This document shows positions 13,601-24,227 of a stretch of 64,000 nucleotides of DNA, piece by piece. Below the pieces are notes generated by a model. That model saw only the letters and a list, made by a program, of their open reading frames with translations. It made no database searches and was not told where the DNA came from. The stretch is taken from the NCBI GenBank assembly GCA_030248135.1, contig JASANC010000974.1:1-64000 (forward strand). Reading direction: 5' to 3'. Positions within the stretch are counted from its first letter, which is position 1, and each line of letters opens with the position of its first letter. The stretch comes from Theristus sp. LFF4_11 (taxonomy: Eukaryota; Nematoda; Chromadorea; Monhysterida; Xyalidae). The position numbers were made by a program, and so were the translations under genes.

Positions 13601-14275
13601 ACCGATACCGCCGCCGCCGCCTCCGCCTGCATTTAAAAGATGGAATTTTTCAAACAAAATTCTTGTTTGAATTGAAAACAGCATTAAAAATCACGGTGAT
13701 GATGCGCAATAACAACCGGTGTTCGAATTTAGTGCACTGGTTTCATGATCGGTTTTCAGATCTTTACGAAAGAAATATATGAATTGTACGCCGGTTTCCC
13801 ATGCTTTTCATGTTCACATCAAAAAAGCTGCAAAACGGCACAACGAACCGAAAGATTTCACTATCTACAGTCGAACTCTAAATTACAGGCAATCAGCTGA
13901 TTGGTTGGTTGATGATCACGTGATGCATTTGGGCTTTCTCTGCAGGGCAGACTGCGCCCTCACAACAATACATGCATCACGCGACCGCCAACCAATCAGC
14001 CGATTGTCTGTAATTGAGAGTTCGACTGTATACATACGATACGATCAATGCACAGAACGTGCAACTTTCAAGTGCGACTGTATACATACATACGATCAGT
14101 TGACACAACGTGCAAACGTCCACCAACCTCCACCACCGCCCAACAACTGTCCAGCAAGCTGTCCCGCAAGTCCGCCCGCGCCACCGCCGCCGCCTCCACC
14201 GAGCATATTGCCGATGAGTCCATTGAACTCGTCACCCTGTAGTTTCACGTTCTGATAGTAGTCGTCGTCAGACAT
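4637..14275 (-). CDS. clp-1: Atypical calpain, nematode CLP-1-like, glycine-rich N-terminus, 19 exons
   Basis: Exons in coding order: 14128-14303 (ATG at 14275), 13549-13626, 12974-13048, 12601-12690, 12138-12233, 11812-11865, 11265-11354, 10730-10956, 10125-10331, 9533-9704, 8905-9055, 8341-8512, 7948-8028, 7465-7634, 6731-6918, 6252-6415, 5722-5811, 5033-5151, 4637-4748; 827 aa. Residues 1 to about 210 are Gly-rich blocks, then a conserved region ending KFKRD. The CysPc protease core follows with Cys381 ([11 protein letters not shown]), His538 (VKGHAYSIT) and Asn563 (RVRNPWGN), a complete triad. The calpain beta-sandwich domain has [19 protein letters not shown] and [19 protein letters not shown]. 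No EF hands, so an atypical calpain; in the family, a Ca-dependent cytosolic cysteine protease. Weak points: exon 14 (7634) has no AG acceptor, exon 5 has a poor acceptor (12233), and an acceptor at 14304 could be a trans-splice site or mark a missing 5' exon. Confidence 0.92.
4795..4936. mobile_element. MITE-A, degenerate copy
   Basis: Inverted arms with ATTGGTT..TCACGTGATGCATG and a diverged right arm ending ATTCGACTGTA. It lies in the last calpain intron. Confidence 0.6.
5986..6194. mobile_element. MITE-B (CGTACG-rich palindromic element)
   Basis: Ends AGGCCCGTTTATACCTGACG and inverse; the interior has many TACGTC/GACGTA steps. Calpain intron. Confidence 0.8.
6460..6641. mobile_element. 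MITE-B
   Basis: Same ends as the copy at 5986, in the next calpain intron, with about 180 bp between the ends. Confidence 0.8.
7040..7310. mobile_element. MITE-F, diverged
   Basis: Shares CTGACAGGTTTAAACGAACA, GAGAAAGAACACGG and CGCAAATGGGG blocks with the copies at 12.4 and 48.5 kb; calpain intron. Confidence 0.65.
7730..7883 (-). mobile_element. tRNA-derived SINE, copy 2
   Basis: Same family on the minus strand, in the calpain intron before the exon at 7634. The tail is degraded to AAC/AAAAC repeats at about 7700-7730. This intron lacks a clear acceptor. Confidence 0.8.
9165..9322. mobile_element. MITE-A
   Basis: Arms start ACAGTTAAACTC and end CTTCGACTGT, with the family core ATCAGCTGATTGGTTGGTG, flanked by TA. 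In a calpain intron. Confidence 0.8.
10957..11146 (-). mobile_element. tRNA-derived SINE, copy 3
   Basis: Nearly full copy in sense with the calpain gene. Its CAA tail runs directly into the AG acceptor of the exon starting at 10956. It fills most of this 308-bp intron. Confidence 0.85.
11364..11446. mobile_element. MITE-C (TTAA hairpin)
   Basis: Arms GCATTCATGAAGCAGTATTT and inverse around a short loop. It sits about 10 bp upstream of calpain exon 7, with TTAA on the left; the right end is eroded. Confidence 0.75.
12366..12600. mobile_element. MITE-F at a calpain splice donor
   Basis: Ends ACAGTATGTTTGTTTAAACC and inverse GGTTTAGCCAAACAC..ACAGTAT. The right end abuts the exon ending at 12601, so the GTATAC donor lies at the terminus of the element. 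Confidence 0.8.
13867..14030. mobile_element. MITE-A
   Basis: Arms ACAGTCGAACTCTAAATTA and its inverse, flanked by TA on both sides; calpain intron 1. Confidence 0.85.
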
Positions 14276-14303
14276 GCCGTACGCTGGATCTTGCACCTGA
14301 CCG

Positions 14304-17300
14304 CTGCAACAAAAAAAACAAATAAAATGTGAATTTCGTTTGGAATTTTTTTCAAAAACTCTCCGAATGGAATTTCAGAATCGTAAAAATGACGAAAATA
14401 CTGTCTGTAAACGTTGTGTTTACAAATGGTTCAGTCAAACGTTGCACTAAAAACTACATTTTTAGCTATTCGCTTGCTTTCTAGAAAAAAACCTAAAGCA
14501 GATAAATACAGCACAGAGCAGCTGAACAGCGCGGCGCGTTTTATGATAACATAACGTTGATGGAAAAGTCATCGGTTTTCAAACCACAAGTTCAGCTGTG
14601 GAATTTCTTTGAAGGCTTCACCTATTTTCAAAGTTTATTTTCGAGAAACGCTGGCGGGTTGGAACAGTTTGTTCCGGGTTGAAAAAGCTGGAGACAGGCA
14701 ACCATTTTCACATTGGACGCGAAAAGAGCGTAATAATAAACATATTTACAGTGAAGCAGCAAATATCAAACTCTATTCCACTCCACCTCTACAATCACCA
14801 TTGTGCAACCTAAAAAATAAGCATCACTTTTCAAACCACACCGCCGTGGTGAATGCACGTACACAGCTGGAAATAAAACTAAATAAGTTGCTTTCAGTGT
14901 CAGCGACTAATTCCGATGTCTACCAATTTAGTTTCGCGCAACAGAAACCGGCTGCTCACAAACGCGCCGGACGAAACAGAAAGGTAAAAAATGAGCGTTG
15001 CGTTGCACGTAAACGAGTTTTCCCTTTGCGAGTGTCCGTCTGTTTCACTACTATCACGGCTTTTTATGGCCGGTTTCACTTTTCACTTTTTTTATCGATA
15101 CAACGGCGGCACTAGTGATAAAAAACGAAAAATTTTGAAACAACCGAAAACGCGAAACCTGTAAACCATGGGGTACTATTTGGCGATGAGAAAATTGCGT
15201 GGATACTGAAAATGAGAATGCACCACGGTGTACAACCACAACAACAAAACTGCACACTTTCACAATTTTGTGTGCTGTTGAAACCATTCTCAAAGTTCGA
15301 ACAGGTTGTCAACAAGACAGCCGCATTGAGTAATCGAACACACACACGACAGTGCGCGCAAGCACAAGACAAACTGGTGAAATAAAAATTTTACGCGACA
15401 CAACCAAACTCAACAACTTTTTTTCAGGAGAACAAACATGAAAGGTGCGCGATGCAGCTGTGTTGCGAACGAAAAAATCGATGTTTATGCGCGCGTTTCG
15501 TCTCAGTCGCCGTCTCATCAACCCCACCTTTCCTGCCTGTCGCGCTTTTGCCCATCCTATTTGCTCAACAACTGAAGTTCCCGTTCGTCGCTTGCACCCC
15601 CGTGCTTCATTGAAGCTACTTCAATCTTTGTTCATGTCTGCTGCCAGCGCCAGCAGCATGTTTCAAAATAAATAACAAGAATTCACAAAAATAAACGAGA
15701 AAATAAGCAAGAATCAACAGAAAACGTGTACGTTTTCTGGTGTCCTTCTGCAACGTCGGCCAGAAATGATTCATACATTCTGGCGTCCGTGTTTTCTAAC
15801 GTTTAGGCTTACCGTGGATTCCTGCAGCATTTCATCAATTGATCCATGACGGTTTGAGGTTGATTCAGTTCTCGCTGGTTTGGTTGTTGATCTCAATTTA
15901 ATTGACGCTCTCTTCTTTTACTTCGGATCGCGTTTTCCACTATTCCACACCTTGTGCTTTCTTTACTCGAGTCTGAATTATAGTCAGCTATTGTTTTGTT
16001 TTTTTCAAATGTTCGTGTATTTTCTCGTGCTGCTAGGAAGTTCAAAAAAGTGAAAATCACTTTCATCGAACCCTGCGAAAATCATGGTTTTTCGAAACTA
16101 GCGAAAAAACAAGAAAAAAAAGAAAAACATACAAAAACTTTTTCTAAAAACAACGAAACGGAAAAGATCACTGATAGATCTTGTCCAATTGAACCTGTCA
16201 ACAAGACAAGAAAAAAGAAATCTGAAACATCATTGCGGACTTGCGGTTTCGGTTTCATTCAATCGATTTGATCTGTTGCAGGCACACGAAAAAAACATAC
16301 AATGTGACTATGTGAGGCAAAACTACTCTGCTTCTGCTTTTGTGTGACTGGAGTTTTATGTCCTGCAGCAGAGCATTTGCACACTGCAGTTCTTTCCCAG
16401 TTTGAAAAATGCCGAAACAGCATGGAAAACAGTAAATCAGAAAAGTAGCCACTGGGTTTCACGTTGAAAACAAGTTTATTGTTTCATTTACTTCCGAAAT
16501 TGTCGTAAAATCTCAGCGATGCGTTAAAAAAATAAAAAAATAAAGGGAGATATTTCAGTAGGTCGAGTAGAAATGAAACAACACTGAAAGAACCACAGAA
16601 TTGCAAACAACATAACACACTGGGCAAAAACTGAGCAACAAAACAACACAGCAAAATGTATTTTTCTCTCGCTGCCGCTGTGCGCATTCTAGAATTGGAA
16701 TATGTATGCAAAACACGACAGCGACATGCGGCATATGACACGTATGTGGTGTAGCACACACAGTGTGAGCGCCAAAAAACCGGCAGCATATTGAGCGGTA
16801 TTTTATGGCGCGGAAAGAGTGGAGAGAAAGTGTGGTTTCAGCGCACGACACAAAAGTACGTACATAAGGAACGACACGACAACACATGCGATGGCATGGC
16901 TTAAAGTCGTCGTTTCCTTCCACTCGCGACAGCGGCAAAATATCTGAGCTTTATTTCTGGTTGCGAATTTCAGCGCTCTCTGAAGTAAAATGAGCGTCAA
17001 AGCAAAACGAAACACATGAAAAAGTCCAATGTGAAAACTGCAAATGTTACAATTTTGTTGATCAAATGAAACGCGGAACTGGAGTGTGTTCTTGTTGTCT
17101 GTAACAGACTCGTGAGTCAGAGTGTCCAGAGTGTGAGGCAACTGATGCATGTAGCAAGCGTGCGCATACGCCAATTTCATAAAGGCACACGCCCCAGAAT
17201 TCCCAGTCTCGGCTGTCGCTGCTTTGTTGCGTTATTTCAACTCAGCTACACACGCGCATGTCATGTGGGCTCGAGAAAAAACTGGGATAAATTTTTGCGC

Positions 17301-17580
17301 TCAAGCGAACCTAGCTACCGCAATGCAAATGACTATGTGCTTGCTGTCCTGGTGTTATTCGTTCTCACTGTCCAGGATTAGACAAGAGTCGGCAATAATA
17401 TGGAGCCTAGGGGTTAGTTTTATAAAACGTTAGGAGTCCATTCCGGACAGATTGAAACCTGACTGACTGGAGCAAGAAAGAAATGAAGACTGTTTTCACT
17501 GAAACCCCATAATCACAATAATGTAACGATTACCGTAATTTTGTCGCGGAAACGTGAATAATAAATCACGGAGTGCGTGC
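14304..17580. other. Intergenic, no gene found
   Basis: A/T-rich sequence between calpain and the Pro/Tyr-rich gene. Open stretches at 14609-15115 and 15996-16271 have no motif, poor composition and no splice support. Confidence 0.6.
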
Positions 17581-17626
17581 GGAATTTCTTCAATCGAAAA
17601 ATCCAAGAAAAGTATATTTATGAATT

Positions 17627-19482
17627 TTACCGGCGGTTATTGCGCTGTGACATCGGTGCACTGTAACTGGGATAACTCGGCGGTGTAACGGCGGGATATG
17701 GACTTGTGCGACCACTGGGATAACTCGGCGGTGTAACGGCGGGATATGGACTTGTGCGACCACTGGGATAACTCGGCGGTGTAACGGCGGGATATGGACT
17801 TGTGCGACCACTGGGATAACTCGGCGGTGTAACGGCGGGATATGGACTTGTGCGACCACTGGGATAACTCGGCGGTGTAACGGCGGGATATGGACTTGTG
17901 CGACCACTGGGATAACTCGGCGGTGTAACGGCTGGATATGGACTTGTGCGACCACTGGGATAACTCGGCGGTGTAACGGCTGGATATGGACTTGTGCGAC
18001 CACTGGGATAGGCCAGTCGGTTGGTGGAGCTGGGCGCACCAGCGTACGCTGAAAAAAATCGCGTAATTTTGAAAATTTCCAATTGCAGAACGCTGATGAC
18101 CAGATAAGGTGCATTATGTTCAGTTCATTTGCACTTGGCAGTTTATCAAACTCATTCGTCATTCCATTTATTTCATTGTTATCCATCCAGACAAGGCATA
18201 CAGTACGGTATGGCCGATTAAACATGGCAGTTTTTTCAGGGTGCAAGGACCGCGCGAAATTTGAATGAAAGATAAAAGACGTTCTAAAACCCAATTCTGT
18301 GTCAAATTTGACATGTTTCTCAAAATAAATTGGTTATTCGTGCAATTCTGGTCATTCTTTATACATTGCGCACTCGATTGGCGAATATCTTGGCATTTTT
18401 TAGAAAGGCAACTCCTAGTCTGCGACTAATCTCGCCTTGAATGAGACTGCCTTATTTATTCGGCCATGCTGTAATTGGTAGATTCAAAAAAATCCGTATG
18501 CATCACCGGAGAGTAAGTAACCAGTCAGCGCTGTTGAAGTGTGAAATGCAACCAAAGCAAATCGGGGCAACTATAAAGTTTCATTCATCTGCTCCAGCTT
18601 GCGGTAAGTCGCTTCGATTTGAACGACTGCTCTGTCTGTGGCACACCAAAATCGCACCCCTTGTTTGTTTGCAGCTCAGCTCAACATAATGTGAAACTTT
18701 TTGTTGATCTCAGTATACCCTGCTACGGGTCTGTGTGTTGACTGCACACCGCAGCATCACCAAAAAACCTGAAATCACACACGATCAGTCTGCTGATAGG
18801 ATGGCGGTTGCGATGGATACGTGGTCGATGCTGAGATTCCGGGTGCATAGCTGGGATAGACCTCCGGCACAGACGCATAAGATGGAAACGTCGGATCTGG
18901 TGGATAGCCGATCGGCGGAGGCGCTTGAGGGGAATAGCCCGGCAGCGGAACTGAAAGTTTTTTAAAACTGTAATTTTCGCATACAGTTATAGACCTTGCT
19001 TGAAATTGTCGCCTGTAATGGAGTGCAGAGAAAACCTTTTAATACAGCCGTAGTCTATAAATTATAGGTAATAAAGCTGATTGGTTGGTGATCACGTGAC
19101 GCATGCACGTGCTGCAATGCGCACAGAATGCATGCATCACGTGATCACCAACCAATCAGCTGGTTGTATATATGGAGTCAGGAACATTTAGTTTTATCCC
19201 TACTTACCACCTGGTGCTGACGGGTATTGCAACGGACTGAAAGCGGTCTGCTGTTGTGTTGAGGGATAGCCGGGATAGGCAGGCGGCAGGTTTGGCTCAT
19301 TGACATTCTGTAAACATTTACACAAAGATTTTTTTGAAACAAACCATCAAGATTGGCACCTCAAGATGTTTTTTGATCATGTTTCAAGTTCAAATATCAC
19401 TTACAAAGCCGTAATTTTGTTGCGGCTGATTATTGTACGGGTAATTGGGATCGAACGATGGCGGATAGTTTGGATAAGCCAT
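17627..19482 (-). CDS. Proline/tyrosine-rich low-complexity protein with seven 16-residue repeats
   Basis: Four exons chain in phase: 19405-19482, 19208-19307, 18783-18950 and 17627-18048, giving 255 aa. It begins MAYPNYPPSFDPNYPYNN, continues with many YP, PP and Q residues, and exon 4 encodes seven near-identical copies of PSYPSGRTSPYPAVTP (48-bp unit, 17667-18002), ending SAPMSQRNNRR. There is no signal peptide and no folded domain; YPxYPP-type repeats recall the disordered N-terminal tails of annexin-like and ESCRT-associated proteins, but no family is claimed. The exon 3 donor (GATC|GTGTGT) is inferred; reading through it would stop after QTDRV. The gene sits between calpain and the glycosyltransferase on the same strand. 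The repeat keeps frame (48 is divisible by 3), which supports real coding use. Confidence 0.7.
17667..18002 (-). repeat. Coding minisatellite, 7 x 48 bp
   Basis: Seven copies almost without differences (two carry GGCTGG in place of GGCGGG). It encodes the PSYPSGRTSPYPAVTP repeats of the Pro/Tyr-rich protein. Confidence 0.97.
18200..18473. mobile_element. MITE-E (TA target)
   Basis: Ends CGGTATGGCCGATTAAACAT and inverse CGGCCATGCTG, flanked by TA; intron of the Pro/Tyr-rich gene. Confidence 0.85.
19042..19185. mobile_element. MITE-A
   Basis: Symmetric copy whose centre is GATCACGTGA..TCACGTGATC; the outer arms are diverged. In an intron of the Pro/Tyr-rich gene. Confidence 0.75.
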
Positions 19483-19576
19483 TATTGTTTTTTTTTAATT
19501 CAGGCCAAACGTATTCTTTATAATTGAACGTTTAACTGAAAGTTAATTCGCAACATGAACGCATTATCTTTTATTA

Positions 19577-19766
19577 TTTTGGTTCTGCGTCTCATTACGA
19601 GCATAGAGATCTGAGAGATTCATGCCTGAGGCGGGAATTCAAAATTGGTGAAGTGACCGGTGTCCCTGAGATGTGGTTGAGTCACTGGGGCCATTTTGAG
19701 TTGCCGCATCAATCATGAAACTGATCTCTTTTCGACGCAAACGCATTGAGTCGCAGAACCAAAAAT
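19577..19766. mobile_element. MITE-D
   Basis: Ends TTTTGGTTCTGCG and inverse CGCAGAACCAAAA, about 190 bp. It lies just upstream of the Pro/Tyr-rich gene start. Confidence 0.8.
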
Positions 19767-20300
19767 AACAAAACAACACGAACTGCTAAAAACAGCACGC
19801 GCACGCGCATTATTACATTTTTTTAAATTCAAACCACAAAATGCCAACAGCAACAAGCAAGTATTCGATAACAGTGACAGAAAAGTTCTGCGTCAAGCGT
19901 TAAAACTTTTCTGTCGACAAGTACAACAACAACAACAACGTTGTGAAAAAGCAAACAAACCCGACGAGTGTTGCGTCAGCAGACATAATGTTGAAAGAAC
20001 ACATTTCTGTGCATAAGCACCATGTGTGAGCAAAAAAACTTGTAGCGCTCAGCACACGCGGAATAAGCTCGAAAAAAGGTTCTTGCACATTCGTGAAGCA
20101 CAATGACTAAAATGAGATACCAGAGCTCTGTATCCATCAACAGATCAGTCAAACTGAAAAACCAGAATCAAACAGTAAATTCCTGCAAGTCAATTTGGCT
20201 GGTTGATAGGATGCCCCGCCCCGAATCAACTCAAGCCATAATTTCGAATCAGATCGTGACAACAACAATAACAACAACACTCATATCAGCTGCGCACAAT

Positions 20301-22187
20301 TCAGCTGTCCCTGCATTTCCCTCTCCGCTCCAACAATTCCGCAATCGAGCGCACATCAACACTCGTGTCCTGAAATATCCGGTACAACCAGGCGCGATTC
20401 GCGCAACACAGGAACGTTCCCACGGTCGACTGCGTGAGAATTTTCTCACGCTTCTCCGGTGGCAAATCGGCGATTCCACCGTGTTCCGGTGGGAATGTCG
20501 GATGACCGACACTTCGCCAAGAGTGGCGAGTTTCGATCGCGGCGTAGTCAAGAGCGATTAGGGACGATAATGTACGATAGGGCGTGATGTTCGCTGGATC
20601 GACGGCGTATGGAAAGATCTGAAGTTTTTGAAAAAAATCGGATCACAACCATGAACGAGTGAATGTCGAAAATTAGGTTTTCTTCTGTTCTGCGACTCAA
20701 TTACAAGCATAGATTAAAAAATCGGTTTCACATGCTTGGATTTGCTGAACTGTCCCTTCTGATTCCTGCGAAACGACAAATCAACCAACTTGTAGAATGG
20801 TTGTCTGCATTTCGGCCTTGGCAACATGCAGAAGAGAAGAGGGGTGGCCTCATCAGTGATGTGTCCCTCCTGAACCACTTGAATACAAAACTTGAACACA
20901 ACCGTAATCACGGAAAAGCCACAACTCGGAATTTCCATAAATATTCAAATTGCATCAAGCACGAAACCGACGTGTCCATTCTATACAACTTTCTACCATC
21001 GCAAGTTTTTTGGTGAATCTGTTCAAAAAATTTAAAATCCAACTCCGCCCAACCTCAAGCAAGAGCGTCTCGGCGCTGTCAGCCGCGAACGCCACCAACG
21101 CCAGCAAGGCGCCATGCATTCCGACAATCACATTCGCCCAACGAATACGATCGATGATTTCGACGATTCGATACCGTTCTATCGAGACAACCCTAACGAT
21201 GCAGCCACAGTGCACAGCGAGCGTCTCAATGAGTTCCTGACGATTCAAGATCAGCCTTGTCGACTGGCGATCAAGTAGAAGTAGTCGACATCCAGATCCA
21301 GAGTCTGTGATTTCATCGGAAGCTTTCAGTTCCGCCGAATGGAGCTCCGTATATTGTCGAACGAATGAACGCCATCGCTGAGAAGTTCGTCGCAGATCAA
21401 TGTGCCGTGGCCCTTGCGCGGCCGTGAAGCCGTAGTCATAGAACAGCGTATCACCACTCAACCCTACGCTAAGCCGGCGAAAGCACACCAGAGCGTTCGG
21501 CGAATCGAGTTGGCTCGCGTGTACAAACGCGACACGGTACTTCTCAGTCAACACCGTCAGAAATCCGTACGCATCTAAACCAACATCCTCGAACGCATCA
21601 CCGAACACGACCAATCGCACCGGCGTTAACGCCGCGATAACGCTGTGCAATGTCGCGTAAAGCGGCATAACGTCGTCGTGAAGTGCGTGCATCACGTTCG
21701 ACGGCAGGAAACGCCGCATCCACAGCGTTTCACCAGTGATCCAACTGATGTTTTCATGAATGCTCTCCGGCGGATGTGGAAAGCGCATTTCGTAGCTCAA
21801 TAATGTGCCATTGTGCTCCGGAACGCCCGAAATACTGAGCGGCTCTGCAAATTGATTCATCGATTCTCGCTGATTGGTCGATTGAACGTCCCAATCAGCG
21901 CGTTTACCAAGATTAAACGTGAATAACAAAGGACGTTAAAACCAATTTAACTAACCGACCACCTGGCGGCCATGATTCGACCGTGTGCCAGTGAAATACG
22001 TCAATTGGTCGTTTTTCAGACACAAATTTTCAAAGTGACACTGGCGTAGTCGACCGATTTTCTCGGTGTGGCAGCGTTTTGACGAGAAGAATGGTTGTTG
22101 AGCAGTTGAGAATGGTATTGCGATGAGAATCGGAACGATTACAACAACGACCATGACGTTGTTGCATTGGTTGCATGGTGGTGGCAT
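20301..22187 (-). CDS. pomgnt2: GT61-family glycosyltransferase, POMGNT2 (AGO61)-like
   Basis: Three exons in phase: 21963-22187, 21054-21869 and 20301-20618, giving 452 aa from the ATG at 22187 (an in-frame ATG at 22286 would add 33 aa). Residues about 11-28 (NVMVVVVIVPILIAIPF) form a type II signal anchor, so the enzyme should face the ER lumen. The GT61 core has IVGMHGALLALVAF, and exon 3 has IFPYAVDPANITPYRTLSS and FLCCANRAWLYRIFQDTSVD, close to POMGNT2. In vertebrates POMGNT2 adds beta-1,4-GlcNAc to O-mannose on alpha-dystroglycan; the same role here is inference. EOGT is the main alternative within GT61, but the FPYAV and CCxNxxWLxRIxQDT signatures favour POMGNT2. The stop after KCRDS is clear. 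The human protein is longer (about 580 aa), so the N-terminus may be incomplete. Confidence 0.87.
20773..20890 (+). repeat. Dispersed 110-bp repeat, copy 1
   Basis: Shares TCTGCATTTCGGCCT and GGGGTGGCCTCATCAGTGAT with 30503-30608. It lies in the last intron of the glycosyltransferase gene; nature unknown. Confidence 0.7.
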
Positions 22188-22680
22188 GCCGAATACAGGA
22201 CAACCAGTGGGGATTGGGCAAATGGTTGAATTCCTGCGCGGGGAAATAGAAATGCGGGAACAGAAAACGTGGCACCGTCTGTACATGCATACCGTAAATA
22301 TTGTTTACACAACTTGAATTCAAAAATAGAGACACCATTAGCGGACCATGTTCAAAACTGTGATTTTTTATGCATAGATTTCAATCTCCATCAAGTTCTG
22401 TCTATCATTTTTATTCCGCATAATTCATAGCAGCATTATTTCTTGGGGCAAACTGTTGTGCATTCATGTTGATTATGCCTCAAAGGCAATAAAGGAGAAA
22501 ATTGCGACAGCAGTTTTTTGTTTGTTTTTTGATATATGGATGGTTACACCTCCACTCGCAATTTTGAACAACTATAAAACACTGGTGAATCAATATCAAT
22601 TTGCTAATGACAGACTTTAAGCCTAGTTACGAGAACAAGTAGCGACAGTGTTCAAAAGAAACTCTGAAGTAGCTTTTATC

Positions 22681-22830
22681 TACAGTCAACTCTATAACAT
22701 ACCTAACCAGGTGATTGGTTGGTGGTCACATGATGCATGGGTTTTATGCAAACCGAACTCCGCCTTCAAGCAATTCCTGCATCAACCAATCAGCTAGTAA
22801 GATATGCTATGGAGTTAGACTGTAGTAGAT
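22681..22830. mobile_element. MITE-A, diverged
   Basis: Arms CTACAGTCAACTCTAT and inverse ATGGAGTTAGACTGTAG. It lies upstream of the glycosyltransferase gene. Confidence 0.7.
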
Positions 22831-24227
22831 CAAACAAAGCTAATACTGTCACTAACTTTTGCTTCATTTGTATCACACAAATCCCACACTTTGAAAAAAA
22901 GGTCGTGACAAATAGCCAAAAAGTAAAGGGCTAAAATTTCTAACCAAACGGAACTACACTAAAAAAACAGCGGAAATAACCACGAATAAGCTCAAGTTAC
23001 GCACACCATGCAAAAAAAAACAAAAAAAGTGAAAATTTAATAAAATTCTTGAAAATCTCAAAAAGTGTCTCAATTTTCCAACAACTTACAAAGATATATC
23101 AAAAGAATATCAATTCTGAACACCGCTACAAAACGACGTATCATTATATCAGACGAAGCAGTAACTACAAAACAGTAAAAACAATGAACAATCAATTTTT
23201 GCAACAACAGTTTTGCAACGCTGAAATTCAAACACCAAAGGTCACCGGGTTGTTGTACCACATAGATCACAAAAGTCTACCCATAAAAATTTACAAAGTT
23301 TTCGACCGACGAAAAAAGTTTAAAACACTCAATAACGCTAAACCAACTTCGAAACAAAGTCGAACTGAAAACGAACACGTAGAATCGAAAAAATCCCAAG
23401 AGTCAATTTAAAAAAAACAAGCTTCCACGCTTTTTTTCAAGGACCCGTAACCGGACAAAAATACATACACATCAAGAAGTACATAGTTCTGAAAAGACCG
23501 TAGCAAATAACAACTGATTTTAAAACAATGTTCTTTTAACTGTTAATCAGACAAGAACTTGCACTGCAACACTAAGATTATTCTACGAAACCAGCTTCAG
23601 TTGTCTCATTTCTTCAGACCACTACATCAAAAAGACCATGTGAGAAAATGTCACACAAAAAAGATAAAAAACAAAATAAAATGAACATTGATTGTCACAA
23701 AAACCATAGTTACAGCTGCTAACGAAAACATATCGTAAATAATAATAAGGGATAAATTTTAAGAAAATATCTGTATTCAAAAAGTAGCATCTAAAATCAA
23801 AAAAAAACTCTCGGCAGTGCAGCACAGAAATCACGCGATGCAAATAAGTAGCAATACCAATAGAGGATTTTGGGGCAGAATAACATAACTGTTAGAAAAA
23901 CGTGGGAAGACTAAACAAAAAAACTGCATTTATGGATTTGGACTTCACAAGCCCGCAAAACGAAAAACACCAAATAAAATCTAAGATTCTCAGTTTTCAG
24001 ATGCATTTAACTTTCAGACGTTCAACAACGACAATAGCTGTGGAGTGGAGAACCGTTTTTCGGTGAATAAACCTCATTACATCTTATATATTCATGTACT
24101 CCACGATGTTTTGCTTTCAATTCTACAATGCTATTATACGAAGAGAAAAGCAGGAAGTTTCCTCAACAACAGTAACGGAGCAAACAACGTTCACTGTGTT
24201 GAGTTTGCTTCGCACCTTTTTGGCGCT
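22831..24227. other. Intergenic, no gene found
   Basis: Very A-rich on the plus strand. The open frame at 23049-23411 is Lys/Asn/Gln-rich and looks compositional. Confidence 0.6.

Noticed and set aside
17667..18002. Direct repeats resembling a CRISPR array
   Set aside because: Units are contiguous with no spacers, lie in an intron-split eukaryotic gene and encode a peptide repeat.
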